Notes under the pieces: model-generated
What the model saw: the letters and a program-made list of their open reading frames with translations, nothing else
The model's database searches: none
What the model was told of the DNA's origin: nothing
Translations under genes and position numbers: made by a program
Shown: piece after piece, positions 1-7,492 of the stretch
How positions within the stretch are numbered: the first letter of the stretch is position 1
Layout of the letters: every line of letters begins with the position of its first letter
Source: a bacterium
GTDB lineage: Bacteria; Actinomycetota; Acidimicrobiia; Spongiisociales; UBA5794
Direction of reading: 5' to 3'
Length of the DNA stretch: 40,559 nucleotides
NCBI GenBank assembly: GCA_024226255.1
Contig: JAAELU010000160.1
Span: 1-40,559, forward strand

Positions 1-49
1 AGGCGTGCTCTTCCACGATTCGGCTCCGATAGGTCACATCCGGGCGAGA

Positions 50-305
50 CGCATCGTGTCTCCCCCCGTGAGACGTCGCTTTGGGCGGGTCACAGTTGGG
101 GGGAGTACCCGAGCTTGCGAGGGGGAGGGGGGAAGCGGAGGTAGTCGACAAGGTGAACGTTGCGTCGCGGTTCGAGGGGCGCGCCAGCCGTGTTGGCCGC
201 GGCGTTTGGGTGTCCGCCGACCCGTGTTGCGGCTTGGTCGCGACTTCGCTTCCCCTTCCGTCCCGGCCCAGAGCGGTGTGCAACGGGGGAGACGTTGTAC
301 GCGCC
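50..305. repeat. Dispersed hairpin repeat, copy R1
   Basis: No credible gene is seen in 1-329. This stretch matches 32920-33300 (R2) in order and sequence. Shared parts are a C-run/G-run hairpin (60-105), a GAGTACCCGAG box, a module GGTAGTCGACAAGG..GAACGTTGCGTC at 140-166, a GTCGCGACTTCGCTTCCCC box near 237-256, and a GTGCAACGGGGGAG end near 277-290. Overlapping reading frames here are low-complexity Arg/Gly/Pro-rich and not conserved between the copies, so I read it as a non-coding dispersed element. A second, degenerate hairpin may occupy about 246-290. Confidence 0.75.
60..105. repeat. Hairpin A of repeat R1
   Basis: CTCCCCCC (60-67) pairs with GGGGGGAG (98-105). Inside it GTGA (68-71) pairs with TCAC (90-93), leaving a 4-nt bulge AGTT (94-97) on the 3' side. 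Homologous hairpins at 32942-32987 and, inverted, at 33159-33202 have different but still self-complementary inner stems. Confidence 0.75.
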
Positions 306-329
306 TCACTGGACGAGGGTGCTCTTTCC

Positions 330-1052
330 CTACGCTTCGCGTTCCCAGGGTCGGTACGCCATCAGGGCGGCTCCCCCGAGGATCAGAGCGGCGGCCACGG
401 AGAACGCCACGACTGAGCCGGTTGCGCTGAGCGAAAGCAGCAATTGTGATAGACCGACGGCGACCACAGCGATAACCACCAGAGCGATGGTGGGCGCTCC
501 GATGGCCGCCATCATTTCTCGGGAAAAAGCTGCGGGACTAGACGGAACGGCTTCGCCTTCGAACCCGAGGAATCCTGGTCGAGCTAGGGCATCCACAACG
601 CTGGCAGTGGCGCCCCCTGCCACCAGTCCGACGATCACCGAGATGATGATTAGCCGAAAGACCGAGACCGTGACGGTTCCCGCTTCGATGGTCGCGGTGG
701 CGCCCAATCCGAATCGGAGGCTGGTGTAGGCCATGATGGCGGCGGTTACGGCAGCTGCCGGCAGCAGATACGGCAATGGGAATCTGGCGCCGTCGGGTTC
801 GTTTTCCCGCCCGAATGCATAGACGATGGCCGCAATAGTCAGACCCCCGAGCATGGCGAGAAGAATGACGGCGAGATACAGCCAGCCGGAGCTGATCATG
901 AAGTCGGAACGGCCCCGACCGGCGGCCGGGTCGATGAGGATTCCCTCAACCGATCCAAGGCTGGCGCGGCTTCCCCACAACGCAACAGCGACGACGCCGA
1001 GCAACGCTCCCGCGGCTGCTCCGTATACGACGGATCTGACTCGACCTGGCAT
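330..1052 (-). CDS. Polytopic membrane protein, unknown function
   Basis: I do not recognise this 240-residue protein. It has about five or six hydrophobic segments: near residues 8-26, 55-79, 93-111, 130-152, 187-208 and 213-232. A soluble loop near residues 35-52 contains DPAAGRGRSDF. There is no signal peptide cleavage site or catalytic motif that I can name. The ATG at 1052 is preceded by an AGGA-type ribosome site about 5 nt upstream. It is the last gene of a leftward group (5293 to 330) of envelope-associated proteins, 87 nt after the 318-residue anchored protein, so a role at the membrane is likely but its job is unknown. The 3' end abuts the R1 repeat. Confidence 0.75.
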   Translation of the reverse strand: MPGRVRSVVYGAAAGALLGVVAVALWGSRASLGSVEGILIDPAAGRGRSDFMISSGWLYLAVILLAMLGGLTIAAIVYAFGRENEPDGARFPLPYLLPAAAVTAAIMAYTSLRFGLGATATIEAGTVTVSVFRLIIISVIVGLVAGGATASVVDALARPGFLGFEGEAVPSSPAAFSREMMAAIGAPTIALVVIAVVAVGLSQLLLSLSATGSVVAFSVAAALILGGAALMAYRPWEREA

Positions 1053-1139
1053 CTGTTCCTCAGGCTCCTCGCTCAGCCGGACAGTGTAGTGAGCGCATTC
1101 TGCCGACCGAATACAGTTGAACCAGCCGGGCCACTGGGA

Positions 1140-2096
1140 TTAAGAGAAGCGTCCGCACGCGTCCGGTGAGTAGATGCCGCGGATGAATCCGCTTCCATCC
1201 GAAGACGAAATCGGCCCCCAGAGCAGCAGATTGCCTGTGTTGCCCGAACGGAGCTCAAAGATGTTCTCCAGGTCCGGGTGCGGCAGGAACTCGATTTCGA
1301 AGCCCTCGTAGGTGCGTTCGAGTTGAGCGACAGAATTGCCCAATTGGAGTCCCGAGAGTGTCTTCAGGTCGGCCGTTGGCGAATTGAAGCCGCCGTAACT
1401 CAGGTCGAGGCGATAGCCGCCCAGAGTCTGAGTACGGTCGTCATCGACGATTACTACGACAACCAAGGGCCCCCAGCGCACGATACGTTCTGTGTCGCCC
1501 TCACACGAGCCGAACGCGCCCGTGGAGACAACGGCGCCGGAGTCCTCGTCTGGAGTCCCCAGCGAGGCAACCAGGCGGCCCACAGAGCGTGGTGCCGACG
1601 TCCCGAGCTTGATCGGTCCGATTGCGTCGACCGCCAAGGTCAGGTCGGCGATGTCGACCTGGTCGCCCGAGGCGGTGAATTCAGGAAGGTCAACCACTAC
1701 CGATGTGGAAGGCTCCTCGGTCGTGCTGGTGTCTCCGGGGTCTTCTGTGGTGTCGGAAGGAGTAGCCGTGCCCTCACCGTCTGGTGCCTCTGTGGTAGTG
1801 CTCGACCCGGCGGTGGCGTCACCCTCGTCGTCCTGGCCGATCAACTGGAAGGCGGCGAGGCTCAGCACCACGAGGAGCAGGCCAACGATGAGTCCGGTCA
1901 GCAGTGGCGACCGTGGTGGGGCAGCCTGCGGGACTGTTGGGTCTTCGAGAGCAGGAAGGCTCTCAGTGCCGGTGAGGTCCATGAGGTCCTCATAGGGATC
2001 GAATGCCTCAAAATCGTCGTCGTAGCCGTCGCCGTCGCTCAATTCCTGCTCAGTTCTGTCACGGATGCCTTCAGTGCGGCGCTGCCGCAAACCCAT
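1140..2096 (-). CDS. Membrane-anchored extracytoplasmic protein, paralogue A
   Basis: The 318-residue protein has an acidic cytoplasmic N-terminus (residues 1-62), one membrane segment (about 64-86), a Thr/Ser/Asp/Glu-rich linker (about 90-135) and a C-terminal domain (about 148-318) predicted outside the cell. That domain matches the C-terminal domain of the protein at 4334-5293 along its length: both have LTL..(I/L)GP(I/L)(K/R)L, GRLVA..G.PDE, GYRL, a (K/R).LSGL.LG box, LLLWG and a closing SP..C. The paralogues flank the LCP-type gene 2140-4047, which points to a shared envelope role. The domain could be a ligand-binding or cell-wall-binding module; I cannot name the family. The gap from the preceding gene is 43 nt, suggesting cotranscription. 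Confidence 0.8.
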   Translation of the reverse strand: MGLRQRRTEGIRDRTEQELSDGDGYDDDFEAFDPYEDLMDLTGTESLPALEDPTVPQAAPPRSPLLTGLIVGLLLVVLSLAAFQLIGQDDEGDATAGSSTTTEAPDGEGTATPSDTTEDPGDTSTTEEPSTSVVVDLPEFTASGDQVDIADLTLAVDAIGPIKLGTSAPRSVGRLVASLGTPDEDSGAVVSTGAFGSCEGDTERIVRWGPLVVVVIVDDDRTQTLGGYRLDLSYGGFNSPTADLKTLSGLQLGNSVAQLERTYEGFEIEFLPHPDLENIFELRSGNTGNLLLWGPISSSDGSGFIRGIYSPDACGRFS

Positions 2097-2139
2097 CGTA
2101 ATGCGGTGTCAGTCGTCTTGGCTTGAAGTCAATGACCGC

Positions 2140-4047
2140 TCAGAGCGGGTCCGCCAGCAGCTCAGGTCGAGCCTCGCGAAGGACATCGGCGAACGATTGG
2201 GTCGGGATCAGGACGCGGGCCCCATCTTTGGCTGTGAAGTCACGAACCGGAATCGAGATGCGTGTGATCGATTCGGCGTCGAGGTTGCGCAAACTCCACG
2301 CCAATGAGATGGCGTCGCCGACTCCGAGTTGGTCGTCGAGGGTGAATTCATTCGTGAGGCTTTCGACGATTGCCGACAGTTGGCTCGGGGAATCGAACTT
2401 CCTCAATTTGGTGAACATCGCCAGGATCACATCCTGCTGGCGCTGGTTGCGGGTCAGGTCATTGACACCCTTGACCGCCTTCCAGGTTCCGTCGATGAGC
2501 TGCTCTGTGGACCGGGAGCGGACCCAAGCCAACGCCTGAGCTCCCGAGGCGTTGGTGCAGCCGGCAGGGAGGTTGAGGAATGACTTGGCGTCGCGGACCT
2601 GCCGATTGACACAGATCTCGACACCACCGAGAGCATCGATGATTCTCTCGAATCCGTCGAAGTCGAAGAGGGCGAAGTGATCGATAGGTATGCCGGTGAA
2701 ATCCTCCACGGTAAGCGCCAGCAGCGTTCCACCGCTCACGTCGTTGCCGCAACCTGACAGCGTGGCATTGATGCGGCTGTAAGTACTGCCGCACCTATTG
2801 GGGAGATACAGGTCTCGGGGCAGCGAAACCATCACCGGCTGGTCGCCGCCATCTGGAAACAGGGCCAGAATGATGACGTCTGCCCTGTAGCCGCCCTCGT
2901 CACTTCCGACGATGAGGAAAGCGCGAAATGCCGCCGGGGCGACCGGTGCCGAAGTCACCGCGGTTGCTGATTGCTCAGGGAAGACTTCAGGGGTGGTGAT
3001 GCCCGTCTCGGGAATGGGCAGAATGCTTTGGGCCGCAGGCACGTCGAGCGGATCGCGCTCGACCCCTTGCCACGAGTCCCAGATTTGGTAGGCATTCCAT
3101 CCGGTAAACAACAGTGCCGAAAGGATGAGAGTGGCCAGAGCCCGCCACAGAGTGCGCCGCCACATCGGCGTGTGGTGAAGTAGTTGACGACTGGCGCGGT
3201 TGACGACATAGCCGAGCACGGGGGCACCAACATCTTCGAGGGCGGTACAGGTTTGGTCGACGATCCTTTCATCGCTCGTGTCTGTGACCACGAGAATGCT
3301 GCCGTCGGCGTGGGCGGCGAGACCTTCTGCCGAAGAGTTCCAGTCGAGCGGCGGAACATCGACCAATACGAGGTCGGCTACCTGGGTGAGCATGTCTACG
3401 GCGGCCGCCATCGAATTGGGCTCTCCCTCGGTAGCGCCCGGTACATCTCCCTCACCCGACGGGATGAATGGAAGCCTGGTGTCCTCTCCGAGGGCCCACA
3501 ACCGACTGGCTGCCGCCAAGTCGGCCTCGCCCCTGGCCAACTCGGCGAGGCCGGGCGAAGCTCCCGTTCTGCCGAACCGGGATAGGCCATGTTGGGTGGG
3601 ATCACCGTCTACGAGAACTATGCGACGGCCACCTCGCGTTGCCGCTGCCGCCAGATTCAGTGCGGTGCGCGACGTGCCTTGACCCGGCCCGGCGCTCGTG
3701 ACCAGAACCACCTGACCGGAAGTCTGGGCCTCCAACGCCGCTGCGGCGCCTTCGTAGGCATCAGCCACATCGGAGCCGGGTTCGGCGAATGTCGAGCTGG
3801 TCTTGTCTTGTGGAATCTGGCCAAGAATGGGTCCCGCCAAATTGCGGCCGGCGCTGCGGTTACGCAGCCGGCGTGCCCACAGAGCGAACACGATTGCGGT
3901 CACCACGGCGGCTCCGACGCCGACGGCAACGGCTGCTCGAGCCGATTCGAAGCGCTGGATCAGCAAGAGGAAGAACAGGAGACCGGCGCCGATAGCAACT
4001 GCTGTCGGTATGACCGCGCTCTCTCCACGTCGCGCGTTGACGGCCAT
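2140..4047 (-). CDS. P-loop (CpsD/Wzc-like) domain fused to LytR-CpsA-Psr domain
   Basis: This 635-residue fusion begins with two membrane segments (about 12-30 and 38-57), as in chain-length regulators. A MinD/BY-kinase-like domain follows (about 95-290): Walker A' VDGD (146-149) and Walker B VLVDVPP (227-233) are clear, but the Walker A reads PGQGTSR (121-127) where the family has PGEGKST, so the lysine is a threonine. A third membrane segment (about 300-316) leads to an extracytoplasmic LCP domain (about 375-560) with FLIVGSD, VSLPRDL, GIPIDHFALFDFDGF, LGGVEICV and AWVRSR. LCP enzymes transfer undecaprenyl-linked glycopolymers to peptidoglycan. The likely role is coupling polysaccharide assembly to wall attachment. 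The loss of lysine suggests altered nucleotide use; no tyrosine-rich kinase tail is present. The ATG has an AAGGGG ribosome site. Confidence 0.88.
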   Translation of the reverse strand: MAVNARRGESAVIPTAVAIGAGLLFFLLLIQRFESARAAVAVGVGAAVVTAIVFALWARRLRNRSAGRNLAGPILGQIPQDKTSSTFAEPGSDVADAYEGAAAALEAQTSGQVVLVTSAGPGQGTSRTALNLAAAATRGGRRIVLVDGDPTQHGLSRFGRTGASPGLAELARGEADLAAASRLWALGEDTRLPFIPSGEGDVPGATEGEPNSMAAAVDMLTQVADLVLVDVPPLDWNSSAEGLAAHADGSILVVTDTSDERIVDQTCTALEDVGAPVLGYVVNRASRQLLHHTPMWRRTLWRALATLILSALLFTGWNAYQIWDSWQGVERDPLDVPAAQSILPIPETGITTPEVFPEQSATAVTSAPVAPAAFRAFLIVGSDEGGYRADVIILALFPDGGDQPVMVSLPRDLYLPNRCGSTYSRINATLSGCGNDVSGGTLLALTVEDFTGIPIDHFALFDFDGFERIIDALGGVEICVNRQVRDAKSFLNLPAGCTNASGAQALAWVRSRSTEQLIDGTWKAVKGVNDLTRNQRQQDVILAMFTKLRKFDSPSQLSAIVESLTNEFTLDDQLGVGDAISLAWSLRNLDAESITRISIPVRDFTAKDGARVLIPTQSFADVLREARPELLADPL

Positions 4048-4173
4048 GGTCCCCTTCTAAGTTGCTTGCCGACCGTCCGCTGCCCGATCCGGGAGCGGAT
4101 TCGAGCCCGATGGCGACGGGCCCGAGAGCCAATGATAGGTGAGGTCATCGGGGTGGAAGCGCTAATCGAATAG

Positions 4174-4208
4174 AGGCGTGAGGAGTGAGGCGTGAGGGTT
4201 GAGGAGAG
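4174..4208. repeat. Heptanucleotide tandem array (AGGCGTG type)
   Basis: Five contiguous 7-nt units: AGGCGTG, AGGAGTG, AGGCGTG again, AGGGTTG and AGGAGAG. The register may continue weakly through 4229. Confidence 0.8.
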
Positions 4209-4228
4209 AGAAACCGGCAATCAGAAAT

Positions 4229-4253
4229 CGGGAACGCCTGGCGCGCTCCCGGG
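4229..4253. repeat. REP-like hairpin, degenerate copy
   Basis: GGGAACGCCTGGCGCGCTCCC resembles the perfect hairpin at 32726-32744 and the degenerate copy at 7917-7943. Here GGGA pairs with TCCC and CGC with GCG, with unpaired bases between. Its function is unknown. Confidence 0.5.
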
Positions 4254-4311
4254 CACCATCATGGGTGGCGTGAGGGCGTGGCTGGTTGCTGACAACCGGT
4301 AGCTCCTCGGA

Positions 4312-4346
4312 CCCAACACCTAACGCCTCTTCCTCACTCCTGAGGC
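4312..4346. repeat. Weak heptad array overlapping a gene end
   Basis: Units CCCAACA, CCTAACG, CCTCTTC, CTCACTC and CTGAGGC follow in a 7-nt register. The last units contain the stop codon (4334-4336) and final codons of the leftward gene 4334-5293, so the array appears to have grown into the gene's 3' end. Confidence 0.5.
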
Positions 4347-5293
4347 TCGAACGGCCCCCCATCGCAGGGGCGCGGTGAATTGATGCTGGTGACGATCGCG
4401 TTGTCGTCGTCAGACAGGGTGCCCCACAAAAGGGTACGCCGGTCGGACGAGCGGAGCACCACGAATATCGGCGTGCCGTTGTCGAGCGAGTCGGTTACCG
4501 CGTTGGCGTACAGGACCTGTACCCGCGTGAATGGGTCGCCGAGCCCGAGGCCCGACAGCGACCGCAGTTCGGCGGTCGCTGAGTCGCCGTCACGCGTTTC
4601 GAGGCGATAGCCGACCATCGGCTCGGAATCAGGTCCCTCGCTGAAGATGACGCTGAGATGCCCCCATCGCAGCGCCCTTCCCGTCTCAGTGGGGCAGAGT
4701 CCCCAGTTCTCGCCGACCGGAAACTGCTCATCCGGTTGGCCAAACGTCGCGACGAGTCGTCCAGCAGCCTCGTTGGTGTCGCTGCGAAGCCGCAGAGGTC
4801 CCAACGCGAACGCTCCGAGAGTCAGGCTGTCGACGTCGAGAGCAGGCCCAACCTCCACGATGGGCGGAAGGGTCGTGGTGGTCGTAGTGGTGGTCGTTGT
4901 GGAGGTGGTCGTTGTCGAACTGGTGGTCGTTGGTGGTTCCGTCGGAGCGGCCGTTGCTGCGGTCGTGACGGTGAGGGTCGTGTCGGCGACAATCGGCTCG
5001 GGTTGGGTGTCGTCCCACATGACCCAGAACACCAATGCGTAGACCGCAGCGACAAGAGCGGCGACTACCAATGGCATCCATCTGCGGCGCCACCACGGGA
5101 TGGGTGCAGCAATGGCCGATGCCGGCTTGGCGACTGTCTCCAGTTTGCCGTGGCGCGCCTCGTCGATCGTGGCGTCGATCCAGGTGTGCCGGCAAGTCGG
5201 GCAGACATCGACGGCAACGGGTCGATCGGCCCCGCACCACAAGCAGGTGGCGGTTTTCGCGTGATCTTCGGGAGTGCCGTCGGTGTTGTCCAC
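4334..5293 (-). CDS. Zinc-ribbon membrane-anchored protein, paralogue B
   Basis: The 319-residue protein starts with a cytoplasmic zinc ribbon (Cys17, Cys20, Cys31, Cys34), then one membrane segment (about 73-92) and a Thr/Pro-rich linker (about 105-145). The linker is made of repeated ACN/ACC Thr codons, which appear as a GTGGTCGT-like run on the plus strand. An extracytoplasmic domain (about 150-319) is homologous to the one in the protein at 1140-2096. The start is taken as GTG at 5293; no good ribosome site is seen, so a leaderless or weakly translated message is possible. It is the first gene of the leftward envelope group. The function is unknown; the two-sided layout (metal-binding inside, conserved domain outside) would suit a sensor or assembly factor. 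Confidence 0.8.
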   Translation of the reverse strand: MDNTDGTPEDHAKTATCLWCGADRPVAVDVCPTCRHTWIDATIDEARHGKLETVAKPASAIAAPIPWWRRRWMPLVVAALVAAVYALVFWVMWDDTQPEPIVADTTLTVTTAATAAPTEPPTTTSSTTTTSTTTTTTTTTTLPPIVEVGPALDVDSLTLGAFALGPLRLRSDTNEAAGRLVATFGQPDEQFPVGENWGLCPTETGRALRWGHLSVIFSEGPDSEPMVGYRLETRDGDSATAELRSLSGLGLGDPFTRVQVLYANAVTDSLDNGTPIFVVLRSSDRRTLLWGTLSDDDNAIVTSINSPRPCDGGPFEPQE

Positions 5294-5323
5294 GAGTTGA
5301 GCCTAAGTGAGCGACCTGATTCC

Positions 5324-5488
5324 CTAGTGCATCTCTGGCGTGGCTAGCTGATCGGCAAGTTCGTCCGCGGACGTGGTCGGCTGCCGGCACACGAAACCTT
5401 CGCAGACGTAGGCGGTAGCTCGACCTGAGCTGGTGCCGGCGAAGAACGGTTTCCCCTCGATCGAAAGGAACACCGTCATCGGCCTGTT
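5324..5488 (-). pseudogene. Remnant of a YyaL/DUF255 thioredoxin-domain gene with internal deletion
   Basis: The minus frame reads PMTVFLSIEGKPFFAGT, then directly ATAYVCEGFVCRQPTT..ELADQL and a stop. In YyaL-type proteins (DUF255, usually over 600 residues) the first piece, WPMTVFL.P.G.PF..GT, belongs to the N-terminal thioredoxin domain. The second, ATAYVC..F.C..P...PE.L..QL, is the extreme C-terminus. Here they are joined by only three residues, so about 550-600 codons are missing, and the sequence upstream of PMTVFL is repeat DNA. I read this as the scar of a large in-frame deletion. A short open frame from 5545 passes through it, but expression as a 73-residue protein is unlikely. Confidence 0.65.
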
Positions 5489-5490
5489 CG

Positions 5491-5518
5491 TCTGACCTCT
5501 GATTTCTGAGTTCGTTTC
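5491..5518. repeat. Heptad array (TCTGACC type)
   Basis: Units TCTGACC, TCTGATT, TCTGAGT and a diverged TCGTTTC are in a 7-nt register, just at the broken 5' end of the YyaL remnant. Confidence 0.6.
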
Positions 5519-5574
5519 TTGCCCCTGACCACTTGAAACGCCCACATTGGGAATTCCCGGACCGACTGCCTTGT

Positions 5575-5583
5575 TGTGGATAA
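5575..5583 (-). promoter_or_regulatory. Single DnaA-box sequence
   Basis: TGTGGATAA is the exact reverse complement of the TTATCCACA consensus. It is isolated, so not an origin. It could be a DnaA regulatory site for the downstream sigma factor gene, or chance. Confidence 0.35.
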
Positions 5584-5676
5584 GTAACTAACCCCGAATT
5601 CGGCGAAGCTAACCACGTTAAATCTGGGCCTTCACAAACGGGCCCGACTGTGTGATAGTTACGCAGATACCCCCTT

Positions 5677-5692
5677 TGTGACAGTTTTCACA
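5677..5692. promoter_or_regulatory. CRP/GlxR-type operator, perfect TGTGA-N6-TCACA
   Basis: TGTGA (5677-5681) and TCACA (5688-5692) are separated by six bases, exactly the consensus for CRP-family regulators, including actinobacterial GlxR/Cmr-type proteins. The arms extend by one base each side (T/A). It lies about 140 nt before the sigma factor start codon. Control of that gene by cAMP or a CRP-like regulator is inference. Confidence 0.6.
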
Positions 5693-5834
5693 AGATATGG
5701 ACGCTCGCAAGGCGTGCAACGGGAGCCGACACCGGAATAATCGGTCCCGGCCGCTGCAGACCCATATGAGACTTAGTCAGGCTGACATTCGGGGGTGGGC
5801 TGACACTTAGTAGACCGTTCTGGAGGACGCATCG

Positions 5835-6884
5835 ATGGCAACCGGTGGCAAGACGCGCGACAAACTTCAAAATCGTGCGATTCGCGAGCGCGAAGAGGCG
5901 AAGGAGCGGATAGCCCGCGACACCCTCAGCCGCTCACGGAAGGACCGAGATAAGAGCAAGCTGACCGATGAGCGCGGTCGCTTGACCACGGACCTCGTCA
6001 GTCAGTACCTGACCTCGATCGGTGAGTACGAGCTACTCACCGCCGAGAACGAGGTCGACTACGCGCAGAAGATCGAAGCCGGCCAGGACGCGATCGAACG
6101 CCTCAATGAGAGCAAATTCAAGGACAAGACCGAGCAGATACTGCTCAAGCGCAAGGTCCGCCACGGTCAAGAGGCCAAAGATGCGTTCCTGACCGCCAAC
6201 CTTCGTCTTGTTGTTGCCAATGCACGTCGCTACGCCAACACATCAGGCATCGATTTCCTGGACCTAATCCAGGAAGGCAACTTGGGCCTGATCCGTGCAG
6301 TCGAGAAGTTTGACTGGCGCAAGGGTTTCAAGTTCTCCACCTACGCAACGTGGTGGATCCGCCAGGCCATAACTCGTGCCATTGCGGACAAGTCACGCAC
6401 CGTCCGTATCCCGGTGCATCTCCATGACACGCTGGCTGCAGTGCGCGCCGCCCAGGCGAGTCTCAAAGCGGAGCTGGGTCGCGAGCCCAAGCCCGAGGAG
6501 ATTGCCGAGGAGGCCGGAGTCAACGTCGACAAGGTCGAGCTTGCGCTCGGCGTTGCCGACACCGTCTCCCTCGAGCAGCCCGTCGGAGAGGACGGTGCAC
6601 AGCTCGGTGATTTCATCGAGGACGAGGATGCCGTTGACCCGGTTCGTGTCACCGAAGAGATGGACATCGCCGACAGTCTGCGCAAGTCAATCGAGCGGCT
6701 TCCCAACAGGGAAGGTCGGATCCTGGCCCTGCGCTACGGCTTCTACGACGGTGTGCCCCGCACGCTCGAAGAGATCGGTGATGAGTTCAATCTCACACGT
6801 GAGCGCATTCGTCAGCTCGAGAAGCTGGCACTGTGCCGCCTGCGTCACCCCAGCTTCGGCATTCGCGAGCAAGATCTGATCTAG
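5835..6884 (+). CDS. Group 1/2 sigma-70 RNA polymerase sigma factor
   Basis: The 349-residue protein carries region 1.2 ([21 protein letters not shown], cut to its pattern: about 53-73), region 2 (about 116-186, with [32 protein letters not shown] and the -10-reading [13 protein letters not shown]), region 3 (about 200-260) and region 4 (HTH near 310-330, [16 protein letters not shown]). It lacks the long N-terminal region 1.1 of the largest primary sigma factors, so it could be the housekeeping factor of a lineage with short SigA or a SigB/Hrd-type group 2 factor. A lysine/arginine-rich N-terminus (1-45) precedes region 1.2. A GGAGG ribosome site lies 8 nt before the ATG at 5835. A CRP-type palindrome sits upstream. 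Confidence 0.95.
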   Translation: MATGGKTRDKLQNRAIREREEAKERIARDTLSRSRKDRDKSKLTDERGRLTTDLVSQYLTSIGEYELLTAENEVDYAQKIEAGQDAIERLNESKFKDKTEQILLKRKVRHGQEAKDAFLTANLRLVVANARRYANTSGIDFLDLIQEGNLGLIRAVEKFDWRKGFKFSTYATWWIRQAITRAIADKSRTVRIPVHLHDTLAAVRAAQASLKAELGREPKPEEIAEEAGVNVDKVELALGVADTVSLEQPVGEDGAQLGDFIEDEDAVDPVRVTEEMDIADSLRKSIERLPNREGRILALRYGFYDGVPRTLEEIGDEFNLTRERIRQLEKLALCRLRHPSFGIREQDLI

Positions 6885-6902
6885 TCGGCCTGGCGGCCGA
6901 CT
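6883..6902 (+). terminator. Hairpin at the sigma factor stop codon
   Basis: AGTCGGCC (6883-6890) and GGCCGACT (6895-6902) form a perfect 8-bp stem with a TGGC loop, beginning within the stop codon. No T-run follows, so it is a candidate terminator or mRNA end-protecting structure only. Confidence 0.5.
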
Positions 6903-6907
6903 GTATC

Positions 6908-6940
6908 GCTCGGCTGACGCCTCGCTTCAGTAATCAGTAC
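6908..6940. repeat. 34-nt intergenic repeat, copy 1
   Basis: GCTCGGCTGACGCCTCGCTT followed by CAGTAATCAGTAC. It matches copies at 6942-6970 (adjacent, same orientation) and 7332-7362. Copies 1-2 and copy 3 bracket the small gene 7093-7293. Confidence 0.65.
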
Positions 6941-6941
6941 T

Positions 6942-6970
6942 GCTCGGCTAGCGCCTCGCTGCAGTACTCA
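6942..6970. repeat. 34-nt intergenic repeat, copy 2
   Basis: GCTCGGCTAGCGCCTCGCTG followed by CAGTACTCA; in tandem with copy 1 at a 34-nt period. Confidence 0.65.
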
Positions 6971-7092
6971 CTATGGGCTCAGCTACCGCAAGGCGACTCA
7001 GATGCACCCGTTGTCAATACTGCCGCTGCTCGAGCTCGACACCGTCAGATGCCAGGACATCTAGAACTGTTGAGGGTGGGGAGGACGTCGCT

Positions 7093-7293
7093 GTGACCGA
7101 CAGGATGCGTTGGATTACCACGACCCTCGTGGCTCTAGCTGTGGTCATCGTGACAACGTTCGTACTGACCCGAGACTCCGGAGACTGCAACTGGGACGAA
7201 GCCACGACCCGCGAGGGGAAGTGCGTACCTTGCACCAACTTCGAAAACGTCTCACCTGAGAACCCATGCTGGGTTGAGGTCGGCGAGCTGTAG
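7093..7293 (+). CDS. Small single-pass membrane or exported Cys-rich protein
   Basis: This 66-residue frame starts at GTG 7093. A longer ATG frame from 6973 would run through repeat DNA, and GGTGGGGAGG lies 9-10 nt before the GTG. Residues 6-26 (WITTTLVALAVVIVTTFVLT) form one hydrophobic segment, an uncleaved anchor or signal. The short exterior tail holds four cysteines (DCNWDEATTREGKCVPC and PCW), which could form two disulfides or bind metal. I do not recognise the family. It sits between copies of a 34-nt repeat and is not obviously in an operon. Coding is supported by the ribosome site and the tidy membrane topology, not by any homologue I know. Confidence 0.6.
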   Translation: MTDRMRWITTTLVALAVVIVTTFVLTRDSGDCNWDEATTREGKCVPCTNFENVSPENPCWVEVGEL

Positions 7294-7331
7294 AACCGAA
7301 TCGGTTCGACCACTCCATATTGTCAGTATTA

Positions 7332-7362
7332 GCTCGGCTGGCGCCTCGCTTCAGTAGCCAGA
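7332..7362. repeat. 34-nt intergenic repeat, copy 3
   Basis: GCTCGGCTGGCGCCTCGCTT followed by CAGTAGCCAGA, the third copy of the repeat at 6908 and 6942, 38 nt after the stop of the small membrane protein gene. Confidence 0.65.
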
Positions 7363-7402
7363 CATGCCTCGGCGGCGATGGGTCTGAGTCTGCAGGCGAA
7401 GC

Positions 7403-7430
7403 CGATACCGACTACCGACTACCGACTACT
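7403..7430. repeat. Heptad array (GACTACC type)
   Basis: Units CGATACC, GACTACC twice and GACTACT follow in a strict 7-nt register in the gap before the CBS gene. Confidence 0.75.
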
Positions 7431-7492
7431 GCTTCTCCCTCTGTCCCTTTGTCGCACCTTTCGGTAGTGTCTCTCGTAGAAGGAGGCCCATC

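Larger units (their letters stand above)
4048..4333. other. Intergenic region with 7-nt tandem repeats
   Basis: No gene is seen. The stretch holds two short heptad arrays (4174-4208 and 4312-4346) and a REP-like hairpin (4229-4253). It separates the zinc-ribbon paralogue from the LCP fusion gene. Confidence 0.6.
5294..5834. other. Intergenic region upstream of the sigma factor gene
   Basis: No intact gene is seen in this 541-nt stretch. It contains the YyaL remnant (5324-5488), a 7-nt tandem array (5491-5518), one perfect DnaA-box sequence (5575-5583) and a CRP/GlxR-type palindrome (5677-5692). GGCTGACA occurs twice, at about 5780 and 5798, shortly before the sigma factor ribosome site. Confidence 0.6.

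Noticed and set aside
1..730. Overlapping plus-strand frames over R1 (for example 5-430 and 160-729)
   Set aside because: Low-complexity Arg/Pro/Gly-rich translations, not conserved in R2, and they run over the minus-strand membrane protein.
4873..4935. GTGGTCGT-rich run as a simple repeat
   Set aside because: It is the complement of the Thr-codon linker in the gene 4334-5293 and is explained by coding.
5575..5583. DnaA box as a sign of the replication origin
   Set aside because: Only one box, no dnaA/dnaN/gyrB neighbours and no AT-rich unwinding region.
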